Shown: piece after piece, positions 1 to 9,337 of the stretch
How the letters are laid out: the number at the start of each line of letters is the position of its first letter
Numbering within the stretch: the first letter of the stretch is position 1
Source of the DNA: Streptomyces gilvus
Lineage (GTDB): Bacteria; Actinomycetota; Actinomycetes; Streptomycetales; Streptomycetaceae
Direction: 5' to 3'
Length of the DNA stretch: 64,000 nt
Assembly: GCF_022513565.1 (NCBI RefSeq)
Contig: NZ_JAKWBE010000004.1
Location: 124,001 to 188,000 of the forward strand
Notes under the pieces: generated by a model
The model's input: the letters and a program-made list of their open reading frames with translations, nothing else
The model's database searches: none
What the model was told of the DNA's origin: nothing
Made by a program: the position numbers and the translations under genes

Positions 1-42
1 ACACCGCGCCGCCCGGTCTCCGACGTGCTGGAGACAGTCTGA
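1..42 (+). CDS. C-terminal tail of an upstream gene (partial)
   Basis: The first 14 codons read as an open frame ending in TPRRPVSDVLETV and a TGA stop at 40-42. It could be the last residues of a plus-strand gene that begins before the window. The piece is too short to assign a family, and a chance open frame of this length is quite possible. The next 136 bases before arcD hold two regulatory-looking palindromes. Confidence 0.3.
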   Translation, partial: TPRRPVSDVLETV

Positions 43-46
43 GCAC

Positions 47-82
47 AGGCCGACCGGCACCGCGCAACGGGACCATTGGGCC
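47..82. promoter_or_regulatory. Tandem DosR/OsdR-type boxes upstream of arcD
   Basis: Two 14-bp near-palindromes of the form GGRCC-N4-GGYCC: AGGCCGACCGGCAC at 47-60 and GGGACCATTGGGCC at 69-82, with starts 22 bp apart. Each has imperfect half-sites. The first shares the CCGACCGG core with the strong copies near devR, ppk2 and hyhB. They lie about 100-130 bp before the arcD start. Binding by the local DevR-like regulator is inferred. Confidence 0.5.
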
Positions 83-178
83 GCACCCGGGACCAGCGGC
101 CGCTCACCCGGGCCGACGCCGCCGAGCAAGATCGAAGCAGAGGAAACCTCCGCAGCGTCAAGCCCGAGGAGCATCACC

Positions 179-1648
179 ATGCCCAGCTCGACGAGGAGCG
201 CGGCGAAACCCGCTCCCGGAGCCCGACTCGGTCTGCCGGCCGCGTCCGCTCTGGTCATCGGCAGCATCATCGGCACCGGCGTCTTCGCCCTGCCGTCGGC
301 CCTCGCCCCCTACGGGCCCATCGCCCTGGTCGCGTTCGGCGCCGTCACCCTCGGCGCGCTCGCGCTGGCCCTGACGTTCGGCGCGCTGTCCGGCCGAGTC
401 CCGGCGAGCGGCGGCCCGTACGTCTACGCCCGCGAGGCCTTCGGCGAGTTCACCGGGTTCCTGAACGCCTGGTCGTACTGGATCACCGCCTGGGCCGGGA
501 ACGCGGCGATCGTGGTGGCCTGGGTCGGATATGTGGAGGTGTTCGTCAACACCGGCCACCGGACCGGGATTTCGGTGGCCATCGCACTCGTCGGCCTGTG
601 GATCCCGGCCGCGATCAACCTCAGCGGGGTGCGCAACACCGGCGCCTTCCAGGTCGTCACCACCGTGCTGAAGTTCGTGCCGCTCATCCTCATGGCCACC
701 GTGGGGCTGCTGTTCGTCGATCCGCGCAACTTCGGCGCCTTCAACGCCAGTCACCAGCCCGCGCTCGGCGCGATCTCGGCCGCCGGTGCCATCGCGCTGT
801 TTAGCTACCTGGGGCTGGAGGCCGCCTCGGTGGTCGCCGGCCGCGTCCGCGACCCCGAACGCAACGTGCCCCGCGCCACCGTCTACGGCACCCTCGTCTG
901 CGCCGTCATCTACATCCTCGGCACCCTCGCCGTCTTCGGCACCGTCTCGCACGGCGAACTCGGCGCCTCCACCGCGCCGTTCACCGACGCCGCCAACAAC
1001 ATCGTCGGCGGCGGCTGGGCGGGCGACGCCGTCGCCGTGGCCGCGATCGTCTCGGGCATCGGCGCCCTCAACGGCTGGACCATGCTGTGCGCCGAGATGC
1101 CGTACGCCGCCGCCCGCGACGGCCTCTTCCCGCGGTCCTTCGCCAGGCTGCGCGGCACGAGCGGCGTGCCGGCCTTCGGCATCGTCGCCTCGACCGTCCT
1201 CGCCTCGCTGATCACTGTGTTCAGCTACACCCGCTTCGAGGACGTCTTCACCCGGATCGTGCTGCTCAGTGTCCTCACCGCTGTCATCCCCTACCTCTTC
1301 TCCGCGGCGGCCCAGCTGTACTGGCTGCTGACCCGCGGCCGGCGCGGCCTGAGTCCCCGGCGCCTGGCCCGCGACGTGACCGTCGCCGCGCTCGCCATGG
1401 CCTTCTCCTACTGGTCGATCCAGGGAAGCGGCTACCAGACCGTCTACTACGGCCTCTTCGTGCTGCTGCTCGGACTGCCGGTCTACGTCTGGCTCAAGCG
1501 GGACCACGGTGAGTACAGCGACGAGACACCTGCTCCTTCCGACATCCCGCGGGCGAGGGCGCCCGAGACACCGTCGCCGGTCAGCCGCATCCCGCGGCAA
1601 CCGGGACGGCGCGGCCCGCGCCGGACCTTCCTCCGCCACCACGACTGA
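179..1648 (+). CDS. arcD: APC-family amino acid permease, probable arginine/ornithine exchanger
   Basis: A 489-residue polytopic membrane protein with about 12 hydrophobic segments. The N-terminal GSIIGTGVF motif is typical of the APC superfamily. It is the first gene of an arcD-arcA-arcB-arcC run on one strand, which strongly suggests import of arginine in exchange for ornithine for the arginine deiminase pathway. Only 20 bp separate it from arcA. The ATG at 179 follows a GAGGAG ribosome site. The last ~50 residues are a hydrophilic, Pro/Arg-rich tail. Membership of the APC family is secure. The arginine/ornithine substrate rests on gene context. Confidence 0.85.
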   Translation: MPSSTRSAAKPAPGARLGLPAASALVIGSIIGTGVFALPSALAPYGPIALVAFGAVTLGALALALTFGALSGRVPASGGPYVYAREAFGEFTGFLNAWSYWITAWAGNAAIVVAWVGYVEVFVNTGHRTGISVAIALVGLWIPAAINLSGVRNTGAFQVVTTVLKFVPLILMATVGLLFVDPRNFGAFNASHQPALGAISAAGAIALFSYLGLEAASVVAGRVRDPERNVPRATVYGTLVCAVIYILGTLAVFGTVSHGELGASTAPFTDAANNIVGGGWAGDAVAVAAIVSGIGALNGWTMLCAEMPYAAARDGLFPRSFARLRGTSGVPAFGIVASTVLASLITVFSYTRFEDVFTRIVLLSVLTAVIPYLFSAAAQLYWLLTRGRRGLSPRRLARDVTVAALAMAFSYWSIQGSGYQTVYYGLFVLLLGLPVYVWLKRDHGEYSDETPAPSDIPRARAPETPSPVSRIPRQPGRRGPRRTFLRHHD

Positions 1649-1668
1649 TCCTTGAGGGACGGCATGTC

Positions 1669-2883
1669 ATGACCCGCTTCCACGTCGACTCCGAGGTCGG
1701 CCCGCTGCGCCAGGTGATCCTGCACGGCCCCGGCCTCGAACTGTCCCGGCTGACCCCCCGCAACGTCGACGCCCTCCTCTTCGATGACGTCCTGTGGGCC
1801 AAGCGCGCCCGCGAGGAGCACGACGCCTTCGCCCAGGTGCTGCGCGACCACGGTGCCCGCGTCCACTACTTCGCCGACCTCCTGGCCCAGACCCTCGACC
1901 TCACTGAGGCCCGCGACTGGCTGCTGGACCGGGTCATCACCCCGGCCACCGTCGGCCCCGCCCTCCTCGACCCCGTGCGCGAGCTGTGCGCCGGGCTCGA
2001 CGGGGAGACCCTGGCCGGCTACCTGATCGGCGGCCTGCTCAAGAGCGACCTGCGGCTGGCCGCCCCGCACAGCCTGGTCTGGAGTGCCCTGGACGCCGGG
2101 GACTTCGCCCTCGCTCCGCTGCCCAACCACCTCTTCCCGCGCGACAACTCCTGCTGGGTGTACGACCGGTTGTCGGTCAACCCGATGGCCAAGACCGCCC
2201 GCCGCCGCGAGAGCCTGCACGCCGAGGCCATCTACCGGTTCCACCCCCTGTTCGCCGACGCGGGGTTCGACCCGCTGCTGCAGGGACCCGTCGGCACCCT
2301 CGAGGGCGGCGACGTGCACGTCCTCGGCAACGGGGCCGTCATGGTCGGCATGGGGGAGCGCACCACGGCCCAGGCGGTGGAGAATCTGGCCGCCTCCCTG
2401 TTCGCCACCGGCACGGCACGCCGGCTGGTGGCCGTCCAACTCCCGGCCACCCGCGCCTACATGCACCTCGACACCGTGCTGACCATGGTCGACCACGACG
2501 CCTTCACGGTGTACCCGGGACTCGCCGACTCCCTGCGTTCCTGGACCCTCACCCCGAGTGCCGCACACGACACCGGCTTCGAGGTCCGTCCGAACTCCGA
2601 CCTGGCGACCGCGCTCGCCGAGGCCCTCGACCTGGACAAGGTGCGGATGCTGTCCGCGCCCCAGGACATCCGGGGCGCCGAGCGCGAGCAGTGGGACGAC
2701 GGGAACAACTTCCTCGCCCTCGCACCCGGCGTGATCGTCGGCTACGAGCGCAACGTCACCACCAACACCCACCTGCGCAAGCAGGGCATCGAGATCGTCA
2801 CCATCGTCGGCGCCGAACTCGGCCGGGGCCGCGGCGGACCGCGCTGCATGAGCTGCCCCGTCGAGCGCGGCCCGGCCGTCTGA
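1669..2883 (+). CDS. arcA: Arginine deiminase
   Basis: 404 residues, the usual length for this enzyme, which hydrolyses arginine to citrulline and ammonia in the cytosol. Family motifs are visible: [11 protein letters not shown] near 155-165, EGGDVHV near 210, [10 protein letters not shown] near 266-275, and the C-terminal CMSCP with the catalytic cysteine at about residue 396. It is the first step of the ATP-yielding arginine deiminase route completed by the next two genes. The gene lies 20 bp after arcD and 17 bp before the arcB start, so the four genes form one operon. Confidence 0.96.
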   Translation: MTRFHVDSEVGPLRQVILHGPGLELSRLTPRNVDALLFDDVLWAKRAREEHDAFAQVLRDHGARVHYFADLLAQTLDLTEARDWLLDRVITPATVGPALLDPVRELCAGLDGETLAGYLIGGLLKSDLRLAAPHSLVWSALDAGDFALAPLPNHLFPRDNSCWVYDRLSVNPMAKTARRRESLHAEAIYRFHPLFADAGFDPLLQGPVGTLEGGDVHVLGNGAVMVGMGERTTAQAVENLAASLFATGTARRLVAVQLPATRAYMHLDTVLTMVDHDAFTVYPGLADSLRSWTLTPSAAHDTGFEVRPNSDLATALAEALDLDKVRMLSAPQDIRGAEREQWDDGNNFLALAPGVIVGYERNVTTNTHLRKQGIEIVTIVGAELGRGRGGPRCMSCPVERGPAV

Positions 2884-2900
2884 CCGGCCAGGAGACCACC

Positions 2901-3902
2901 ATGACCGTCGACCTGCGAGGCCGCTCGTACCTGAGCGAACTCGACTTCACCGCCCCCGAGATCCACCACCTGCTCGACCTGGCCGCCGACCTGAAGGCCG
3001 CCCGGCGCACCGGCACGGAACGGCCCCGCCTGACCGGCAGACACCTCGCGCTCGTCTTCGAGAAGACCTCCACCCGCACCCGCTGCGCCTTCGAGGTCGC
3101 CGCCGCCGACCAGGGCGCCGCCACCACCTACCTGGGTCCCGGCGACACCCACATCGGGGCCAAGGAGTCCATCGCCGACACCGCCCGAGTCCTCGGCCGG
3201 ATGTTCGACGCCATCGAGTACCGCGGATCCGCCCACCACCTGGTCACCGAACTCGCCGCGCACGCAGGCGTCCCCGTCTACAACGGCCTCACCGACAGCG
3301 CACACCCCACCCAGAGCCTGTGCGACGTCCTCACCATGCGCGAGCACAGCCGAAAACCCCTGCGGGACATCGCCTACTGCTACCTCGGGGACGCCCGCAA
3401 CAACATGGGCAACTCCCTGCTGTCGATGGGCGCGGTGCTGGGCATGGACGTACGCGTCGCCGCGCCCAGGGAGCTGTGGCCCGACCCCGCCCTGGTCGCC
3501 GCCTGCCGGGCGCGCGCCGAGGACAGCGGAGCCCGCGTCACCCTCACCGAGGACGTCGAGACCGCCGTACAGGGCGCCGACTTCCTGCACACCGACGTCT
3601 GGGTGTCGATGGGCGAGCCGGCCGAGCACTGGGGCGAGCGGATCGACCTGCTGCTGCCCTACCAGGTCAACGACAAGACCCTCGCGGCCACCGGCAACCC
3701 GGACGTGCGGTTCATGCACTGTCTCCCGGCCCTGCACGACCACGACACCCGCCTCGGCAGGGAAGTGCTGCGCAACTACGGCCTGGACGCGCTCGAAGTC
3801 ACCGACGAGGTCTTCTCCTCACCCGCCTCGATCGTCTTCGCCCAGGCGGAGAACCGGCTCCACACCATCAAGGCCGTACTCGTGGCCACCCTGGAGGACT
3901 GA
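2901..3902 (+). CDS. arcB: Catabolic ornithine carbamoyltransferase
   Basis: 333 residues. It cleaves citrulline with phosphate to ornithine and carbamoyl phosphate when it runs in the catabolic direction. The STRTR carbamoyl-phosphate-binding motif follows FEKT near residue 53, and HCLP near residue 273 carries the conserved active-site cysteine. The ATG at 2901 is chosen because it follows a CAGGAG site and starts the conserved N-terminus. The open frame itself extends far upstream across arcA, without coding character. Position between arcA and arcC indicates the catabolic ArcB rather than biosynthetic ArgF. Confidence 0.95.
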   Translation: MTVDLRGRSYLSELDFTAPEIHHLLDLAADLKAARRTGTERPRLTGRHLALVFEKTSTRTRCAFEVAAADQGAATTYLGPGDTHIGAKESIADTARVLGRMFDAIEYRGSAHHLVTELAAHAGVPVYNGLTDSAHPTQSLCDVLTMREHSRKPLRDIAYCYLGDARNNMGNSLLSMGAVLGMDVRVAAPRELWPDPALVAACRARAEDSGARVTLTEDVETAVQGADFLHTDVWVSMGEPAEHWGERIDLLLPYQVNDKTLAATGNPDVRFMHCLPALHDHDTRLGREVLRNYGLDALEVTDEVFSSPASIVFAQAENRLHTIKAVLVATLED

Positions 3903-3906
3903 CATC

Positions 3907-4830
3907 ATGCGCATCGTCGTCGCCCTCGGGGGCAATGCCCTCCTGCACCGGGGCGAGCGTCCTGACGCCGCCGTCCAGCGCACCAACATCGACCGTGTGG
4001 CCACGGCGGTCGCCGCCCTCGCCATCGACCACGAGGTCGTCATCACCCACGGCAACGGTCCTCAGATCGGGCTGCTCGCCGTCGAGAGCGCCTCCGATCC
4101 CGCCCTGAGCGCCCCCTACCCGCTGGACCTCCTCGGCGCCCAGACACAGGGCATGATCGGCTCCCTGCTGCTGCGCACCCTGTACAACACCCTGCCGGGA
4201 CACCGTGTCGCCGCTCTGGTCACCCACACCCTCGTCCGGGCCGACGACCCGGCCTTCCACCACCCCACCAAGTTCGTCGGCCAGGTCCACCCCCGGGAGA
4301 CGGCCCAGCTTCTGGCCCGCCGGTGCGGCTGGCGGATCGCCCAGGACACCACCGGCTGGCGCCGCGTCGTCGCCTCGCCACTGCCCGAGCGGATCGTCGA
4401 GACCGACACGATCCACGAACTGCTCGCGGGCGGCACGCTCGTCATCTGCGCGGGCGGCGGGGGAGTCCCGGTCGTCGCCGACCCCGACAGCGGAGAGCTC
4501 ACCGGGGTGGAGGCCGTCGTCGACAAGGACCTCACCGCCGCTCTCCTCGCCGAGGACCTCAAGGCCGACTTCCTGCTCGTCCTCACCGACGTCCCCAACG
4601 TCTACGAGGACTACGGCACCCCGCGCCAACGCGCCCTCCACGACGCCACCCCCGCCTCCCTGCGCCGCGGAACCTTCCCGGCCGGCTCGATGGGGCCCAA
4701 GACCGAGGCGGCGGCCCGTTTCGTCGAGCGCACGGGCGGACTGGCCGCGATCGGCTCCCTGGACGCCGCGTACGAGATGCTGCACGGCCGCGCCGGAACC
4801 CTCGTACGCCCGGACCTCCCGGTCGGCTGA
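3907..4830 (+). CDS. arcC: Carbamate kinase
   Basis: 307 residues of the amino acid kinase fold. The N-terminus RIVVALGGNALL and the later THGNGPQIG and CAGGGGVPVV segments are carbamate kinase signatures. The enzyme transfers phosphate from carbamoyl phosphate to ADP, giving the ATP of the arginine deiminase pathway. It starts 4 bp after arcB. It converges with the metal ATPase on the other strand, leaving only 11 bp and no obvious terminator hairpin between the stops. Confidence 0.95.
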   Translation: MRIVVALGGNALLHRGERPDAAVQRTNIDRVATAVAALAIDHEVVITHGNGPQIGLLAVESASDPALSAPYPLDLLGAQTQGMIGSLLLRTLYNTLPGHRVAALVTHTLVRADDPAFHHPTKFVGQVHPRETAQLLARRCGWRIAQDTTGWRRVVASPLPERIVETDTIHELLAGGTLVICAGGGGVPVVADPDSGELTGVEAVVDKDLTAALLAEDLKADFLLVLTDVPNVYEDYGTPRQRALHDATPASLRRGTFPAGSMGPKTEAAARFVERTGGLAAIGSLDAAYEMLHGRAGTLVRPDLPVG

Positions 4831-4841
4831 CATCGCTTACA

Positions 4842-7175
4842 TCAGGGAGCCAGGGAGAAGTAGCTCTCCTCCTCCTGTGTGAAGTGCAGGCGCAGCACGG
4901 TGTTCAGGCCGTAGAGGCAGGCCCGCAGATCGTCCAGCTGCTCGGGGGACAGCGTGCCGTCGGGGCCCGCCAGGGCGAGGTGGGTGGCCACGCGCCGGGC
5001 GAGCCGGTCGATCTCGGCGTGTGCGCGGCTCATGGTGGCCGTCGCCTCCGGGCCGCCGAGCGTCGGAGCGATCGCGGGATACAGCTGGTGCTCCTCGGCG
5101 TACTCGTGCGGCAGCAGGCGCTCGGTCAGCAGCCGGTGCACCTCGGCCACCGCGGCGAGGCCGTCCGGTTTGGCACCGTCCGACAGCTGGTCGGCGGCGT
5201 CGCGTACGGCGTCGAGGACGTCCCGCAGGTCGTCGTGCTCCGCCGCGAAGCGGTGAATGAGCGCCTCCGTCGCGGGCGGCAGCACGGGCCGGCCGTGTCC
5301 GTCGTCGTGCAGTACCCGCAGCGCGTTGAGGATCACGGCGACGTCGATGACCTCCTGCAGCAGCGCGCCGACGGCCGGCGCGAGCAGCCCGAAGGCGGCC
5401 GCTACCATCGCGACCAGCGACAGCACCATGCCGCCGAGGGCGCTCTGCACGGCGATGCGCCGGGCGCGCACGGCGATGGCGACGGCGTCGGCCAGGCGGT
5501 CCACGCGGTCGGTGGTCAGGACGATGTCGGCGGCCTCGGAGGACGCCGTGGAGCCCCGGGCCCCCATGGCCACACCGATGTCGGCCGCCGCGAGGGCGGG
5601 GGCGTCGTTGACGCCGTCGCCCACCATCACCGTGACGGCGCGCTCGCGCTCGGCGCGCACCGCGGCGACCTTGCCGGCCGGTGCCAGACCGGCGCGCACG
5701 TCGTCCAGGCCCAGTACGGCGCCGACCTCACGCGCCGGCTCGGCACGGTCGCCGGTGAGCATCACCAGCCGTCGCATGCCGGCCGCGCGCAGTCGGCGCA
5801 GGGTGCGCGGGGCGTCGGGGCGGAGCGGGTCGCGCAGGAGTACGGCGCCGACGGGCTCGCCGTCCACGCGGAGCCAGGCCACCGCCGCCCCGTCGAGCAG
5901 CGCCCGGTTGTCCACCGACCGCGCCCACTGTGACAGTTCAGCGTTGTCCTCCCGCCGGCCGATCGTCATCCGGAGCCCGTTCACCGTGCCGGCCGCGCCC
6001 CGGCCGGGCTCCTCCGAGACGTCCGCCGGCGTGGACAACCGCAGTCCCCGCTCGTGGGCCGCGTCCACCACGGCCTGGGCCAGGACGTGCGGCGAGTACT
6101 GGTCGAGCGAGGCGGCCAGCCGCAGCACCTCGGCCTGCTGCATGCCGGGTGCGGCGACCACGTCGAGGACACGGGGGCGGCCGGCCGTGAGCGTGCCCGT
6201 CTTGTCCAGCAGCAGCGTCCGGGCCCGGCCCAGGTTCTCCAGCGCCCCGCCGTCCCGGATCACCGCGCCGAGCCGGGAGGCCCGGGACAGACCGGAGACC
6301 ACGGCCACCGGCGCCGCCAGCAGCAGCGGACAGGGCGTGGCGACCACCAGGACCGCCACCGCGCGCACGGCGGAACCGCTCAGCAGCCACGCCGCCCCGG
6401 CGACCGCCAGCGACAGCGGCAGGAACCAGGCCGCGTACCGGTCGGCCAGGCGCACCACGGGAGCCGACTCCGCCCCGGCCTGCTGCGCCAGCCGTACGAT
6501 CCCGGCGTACGTGCTGTCCCGCTCGGTGGCCGTGGCCCGCAGTTCGAAGGCTCCGCCCGCGTTGACCACACCGCTGTGGACCGTCTCGTTCCGGGCGCGA
6601 CGCACGGTCAGCGGCTCGCCGGTGAGCGCGGACTCGTCGAGCACGGCCTCCGCACCGGCCACCCGGCCGTCCACGGGCACGACCTCGTCGGGCCCCACGA
6701 CGAGCAGGTCACCGATGGCGACCTCGGCCGAGGGCACCGTGCGCGTGCCGTCCGGGGTCAGCAGCCGCGCGGTGCGCGGTGCCCGCTCCAGCAGGGAGCG
6801 CAGATCGCGGGAGGCCCGGCGCTGCGCCGTGGCTTCGAGGGTGCGGCCGGTCGCCAGCATCAGCGCGATCAGCGCTCCGGCCAGGTACTCGCCCACGGCC
6901 AAGGCGCCGCCGAGGGCCAGGACCGCGATCACGTCGACGCCCCCGTGACCGCGCCGCAGATCGGCGAGAACCCAGCCGACCGCCGGAAGCACGGCGGCGA
7001 CGGTGCCCAACGCCCAGCACACGTCGGCGAGTTGGGAAGCGCCCGCGAGCCGGCTGACTCCGCCGGCGACGAGCGCGACGCCCGTCACGGCCAGCAGCAG
7101 TGGTTCGATCTTCGGCGACACGAACAGCGCCGCGCGCAGACGGCGCGACTGTTTCCGTGCAGTGACTCGGTCCAT
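4842..7175 (-). CDS. P1B-5-type metal ATPase fused to a C-terminal hemerythrin domain
   Basis: 777 residues. P-type ATPase landmarks in order: TGEP actuator motif at 185-188, TPCP in transmembrane helix 6 at 280-283, DKTGT with the phosphorylated aspartate at 324, and GDGVND at 519-524. QEVID at 607-611 lies in the following helix. The TPCP plus QExxD pair is the published signature of P1B-5 ATPases (Nia-like, nickel/iron). From about 640 to 777 a hemerythrin-like domain shows metal-ligand candidates H641, H680, H690, E695, H696, H719, H764 and E768. There is no N-terminal CxxC metal-binding domain. It is probably co-transcribed with the usp gene 30 bp upstream. Substrate (Ni or Fe) is inferred from the family and from the nearby hydrogenase. 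Confidence 0.85.
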   Translation of the reverse strand: MDRVTARKQSRRLRAALFVSPKIEPLLLAVTGVALVAGGVSRLAGASQLADVCWALGTVAAVLPAVGWVLADLRRGHGGVDVIAVLALGGALAVGEYLAGALIALMLATGRTLEATAQRRASRDLRSLLERAPRTARLLTPDGTRTVPSAEVAIGDLLVVGPDEVVPVDGRVAGAEAVLDESALTGEPLTVRRARNETVHSGVVNAGGAFELRATATERDSTYAGIVRLAQQAGAESAPVVRLADRYAAWFLPLSLAVAGAAWLLSGSAVRAVAVLVVATPCPLLLAAPVAVVSGLSRASRLGAVIRDGGALENLGRARTLLLDKTGTLTAGRPRVLDVVAAPGMQQAEVLRLAASLDQYSPHVLAQAVVDAAHERGLRLSTPADVSEEPGRGAAGTVNGLRMTIGRREDNAELSQWARSVDNRALLDGAAVAWLRVDGEPVGAVLLRDPLRPDAPRTLRRLRAAGMRRLVMLTGDRAEPAREVGAVLGLDDVRAGLAPAGKVAAVRAERERAVTVMVGDGVNDAPALAAADIGVAMGARGSTASSEAADIVLTTDRVDRLADAVAIAVRARRIAVQSALGGMVLSLVAMVAAAFGLLAPAVGALLQEVIDVAVILNALRVLHDDGHGRPVLPPATEALIHRFAAEHDDLRDVLDAVRDAADQLSDGAKPDGLAAVAEVHRLLTERLLPHEYAEEHQLYPAIAPTLGGPEATATMSRAHAEIDRLARRVATHLALAGPDGTLSPEQLDDLRACLYGLNTVLRLHFTQEEESYFSLAP

Positions 7176-7205
7176 GGCGGTCCTCGCTCGGGCGTTCGGT
7201 ACGGC

Positions 7206-8087
7206 TCAGTCGTGCGGGACTACGGCGACGGGGCATGCGACGTGGTGCAGGGCGGCGTGGGTGACGGGGCCGAGCTTCCACGCTCGCGCCGAGGGACGAC
7301 GCCGGCGGCCCAGGACGGTCATCAGGGCGTGGGTGGACGCGGCGGGCAGCACCTGCGGCGCCGGGCCCCGGGCGACGTCGTACACGACCTCCGTGTCGGG
7401 GAACTTGCCGCGCCACGGTGCCACCGCGGCGGCGAGCCGTCCCTGTTCGTCCGTCTCGTATCCCTCGTCTGGCCGGCCGATGGGCGGGTGGCTCACCCAG
7501 GACGTCAGGGGCAACGCCCGCACCGCGCGCAGACGGGTTCCGCGCAGGTCGGCGGTGGTGAAGGCGAACTCCAGCAACGGGTCGACGGCGGGGCCGGCCT
7601 CGGGGACGCCCACGACGACCTCCTGCCGGTCGGCCGTGGCCGGCCGCCGCCCTCCCACCGGCAGGGCCGGGTCGTCCGCGCGCACGGTCACGGCGGGGCA
7701 GTGGGCTCGGCCCAGTACCTGCAGGCCGATGGAGCCGAGCAGGAAACCGGCCACCGAGCCGCGGCCGCGGGAGCCGAGCACCAGCATTGAGGCGCCGTCG
7801 CTCCGCTCCACGAGGGCCCGTGCGGCGGAGGCCGACACCAGTTCGGTGGCCAGGGTGAGATCGCTGTGCCGGTGCAGGAGTTCGGCCTCCATCCGCTGCA
7901 GCACCCTTGCGCCGTAGCCCTGCTTCTGCAGCGCCTCCTGGGCGACGGGCACGTCGAGCGGCCGGGTGGTCCAGGAGTGCAGCAGCAGGAGGGGCAGGTG
8001 CCGGTCGAGGGCTTCGTGCGCCGCCCACCATGCGGCCGTCACACTCGCGCTGGAGCCGTCGAATCCGACGACCACGGGTCCGGTCAT
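7206..8087 (-). CDS. Tandem-domain universal stress protein
   Basis: 293 residues with two USP (alpha/beta ATP-binding) domains. Domain 1 starts VVVGFDGS and carries the nucleotide-binding segment LGSRGRGSVAGFLLGS. Domain 2 ends with CPVAVVPHD. The ATG at 8087 is preferred to an upstream in-frame start because it follows GGAGGT at good spacing and begins the conserved fold. It lies 30 bp before the metal ATPase on the same strand, so the two are probably one transcription unit. Proteins of this kind are strongly induced by the DosR regulon in mycobacteria. A DosR-type box lies about 105 bp upstream. Confidence 0.9.
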   Translation of the reverse strand: MTGPVVVGFDGSSASVTAAWWAAHEALDRHLPLLLLHSWTTRPLDVPVAQEALQKQGYGARVLQRMEAELLHRHSDLTLATELVSASAARALVERSDGASMLVLGSRGRGSVAGFLLGSIGLQVLGRAHCPAVTVRADDPALPVGGRRPATADRQEVVVGVPEAGPAVDPLLEFAFTTADLRGTRLRAVRALPLTSWVSHPPIGRPDEGYETDEQGRLAAAVAPWRGKFPDTEVVYDVARGPAPQVLPAASTHALMTVLGRRRRPSARAWKLGPVTHAALHHVACPVAVVPHD

Positions 8088-8191
8088 CACGCACCTCCGA
8101 TGCCGGCGCGGCGCGTGCCGCGCGTATGCCTCCCCATCTCCAGGCTGGTCGTCGAAGCGGTGCGGGACGAGGGCCGGACGGTGTGCGCTTG

Positions 8192-8205
8192 GGCCCGTAC
8201 GGCCC
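8192..8205. promoter_or_regulatory. DosR/OsdR-type box upstream of usp-metal ATPase
   Basis: GGCCCGTACGGCCC matches GGGCC-N4-GGCCC at 9 of 10 specified positions. A weaker partner (GGGCCGGACGGTGT) begins 21 bp further from the gene at 8171. It lies in the 133-bp gap between the usp start and the Acg-like gene stop. The regulator is inferred. Confidence 0.5.
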
Positions 8206-8220
8206 ACTGTGATCCGGTCG

Positions 8221-9216
8221 TCAGGAAGTCGCCGGAACAGGGGCGTCCTGCAGTGCCCGTCGCGCCGGGCGACGTGGTGACGGCGGGCCCTCGGGGCCGT
8301 ATCCGAGCCGCAGGACCATCTGGGCGTGGGCGCGTCCCTCGTCCGGTGCCGATGGCAGCTGCTCGCGCAGGTCGGGCCATTCCACCGCCTGGTGCAGGAG
8401 GGAGGCGCGGACGCCGTGGGCGGTGGCGACCAGCAGGACCCGTTCCAGGGCCTGTCCGGCGCGCAGCCAGTCCGTACGCCGGTCGTGGGCGGTGGACAGC
8501 ACGGCGAGCAACGGGCGCTTCTCGAAGGGGCGGGCGGGCAGCACGGACGGGTGGCGGTGGGCGCCGAAGTCCCGCATGGGGATGCGCTCGTGGTAGTCCT
8601 GCGGTCCGACGGCCGTCGGGGGAATCCCGAGGGCGGAGTGGTCCGGTTCGCGTATCCAGTGCCGGCTCTCGGTGGAGCGGTCCGCGTCCGCCGTGTTGCG
8701 CAGTTCGCCCTCTCGGGTCAGCCGCAGCACCTGGTCGACGTCGGCCGGTCCGGGGAGACCCAGCTGGGCCCCTTGGGCGTGTGCGGCCTCGGTCAGCTCG
8801 GTGAGCAGGGCGGTCGGCAGGGGCCGGTCCGAGAACGGGAAGCGGCTGCTGTGCCGGTGCCACACGGCCTCGTACAACTGCGGCGGAGCCGTGGAGCGGG
8901 CGGCCCCGGCCAGTCGTACGGTGGCCAGCAGGTCCGGCTCGCCGGGGTGGGGCAGCAGCCGGGTGACGGGCTCCCAGCCGAAGTGGGCGACCGCGAGCCG
9001 GAGGTTGAACACCGCGCAGCCCACGGAGACGTGCAGCGCGCGTCCCGCCGGGTCGGCGTGGCGCAGGGTGCGGTGGGCGGCCGCCCGGATCTCCAGCGTG
9101 ACCGTGTCCGGATCGAGCCGGAACCGCCAGGGCTGGGTGTTGTGCACGGAAGGCGCGGCGACGGCCGCCGAGACGAGCTTCTCCAGGGTCGTGACGTCCA
9201 GAACCGTGGTGGTCAT
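8221..9216 (-). CDS. Acg-family nitroreductase-like protein
   Basis: 331 residues. The N-terminal APSVHNTQPWRF segment is the signature of the Acg/nitroreductase fold, as in Mycobacterium tuberculosis Rv2032 and its paralogues, which are DosR-regulated and thought to bind or sequester FMN. The ATG at 9216 follows GGAGGAGG. A longer upstream extension of the frame is low-complexity and unlikely to be translated. The protein is twice the length of simple nitroreductases, as expected for the Acg group. A second family member lies at 22626-23615. Reaction unknown. Confidence 0.85.
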   Translation of the reverse strand: MTTTVLDVTTLEKLVSAAVAAPSVHNTQPWRFRLDPDTVTLEIRAAAHRTLRHADPAGRALHVSVGCAVFNLRLAVAHFGWEPVTRLLPHPGEPDLLATVRLAGAARSTAPPQLYEAVWHRHSSRFPFSDRPLPTALLTELTEAAHAQGAQLGLPGPADVDQVLRLTREGELRNTADADRSTESRHWIREPDHSALGIPPTAVGPQDYHERIPMRDFGAHRHPSVLPARPFEKRPLLAVLSTAHDRRTDWLRAGQALERVLLVATAHGVRASLLHQAVEWPDLREQLPSAPDEGRAHAQMVLRLGYGPEGPPSPRRPARRALQDAPVPATS

Positions 9217-9295
9217 GGGGGCCTCCTCCCCGCCCTGCGGCGGCCGGCCGATGGTGACCCCACCCACGGTGGTCCAGGGCGGGCCGGCGGGGGAG

Positions 9296-9309
9296 GGGCC
9301 GTACGGCCT
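9296..9309. promoter_or_regulatory. DosR/OsdR-type box upstream of the Acg-like gene
   Basis: GGGCCGTACGGCCT matches GGGCC-N4-GGCCC at 9 of 10 positions, 80 bp upstream of the Acg-like start, in the 121-bp gap after the devR-like gene. A weaker copy ending in GGCCC lies about 20 bp away (9316-9329). The presence of a separate box suggests this gene has its own promoter rather than reading through from devR. Confidence 0.5.
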
Positions 9310-9337
9310 CGGGGCCCGCCGGACGGCCCTCGGCGCG

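Noticed and set aside
8171..8184. GGGCCGGACGGTGT as a second full box before the usp gene
   Set aside because: The right half-site matches at only two of five positions. It is mentioned only as a weak partner because its 21-bp offset fits the pattern.
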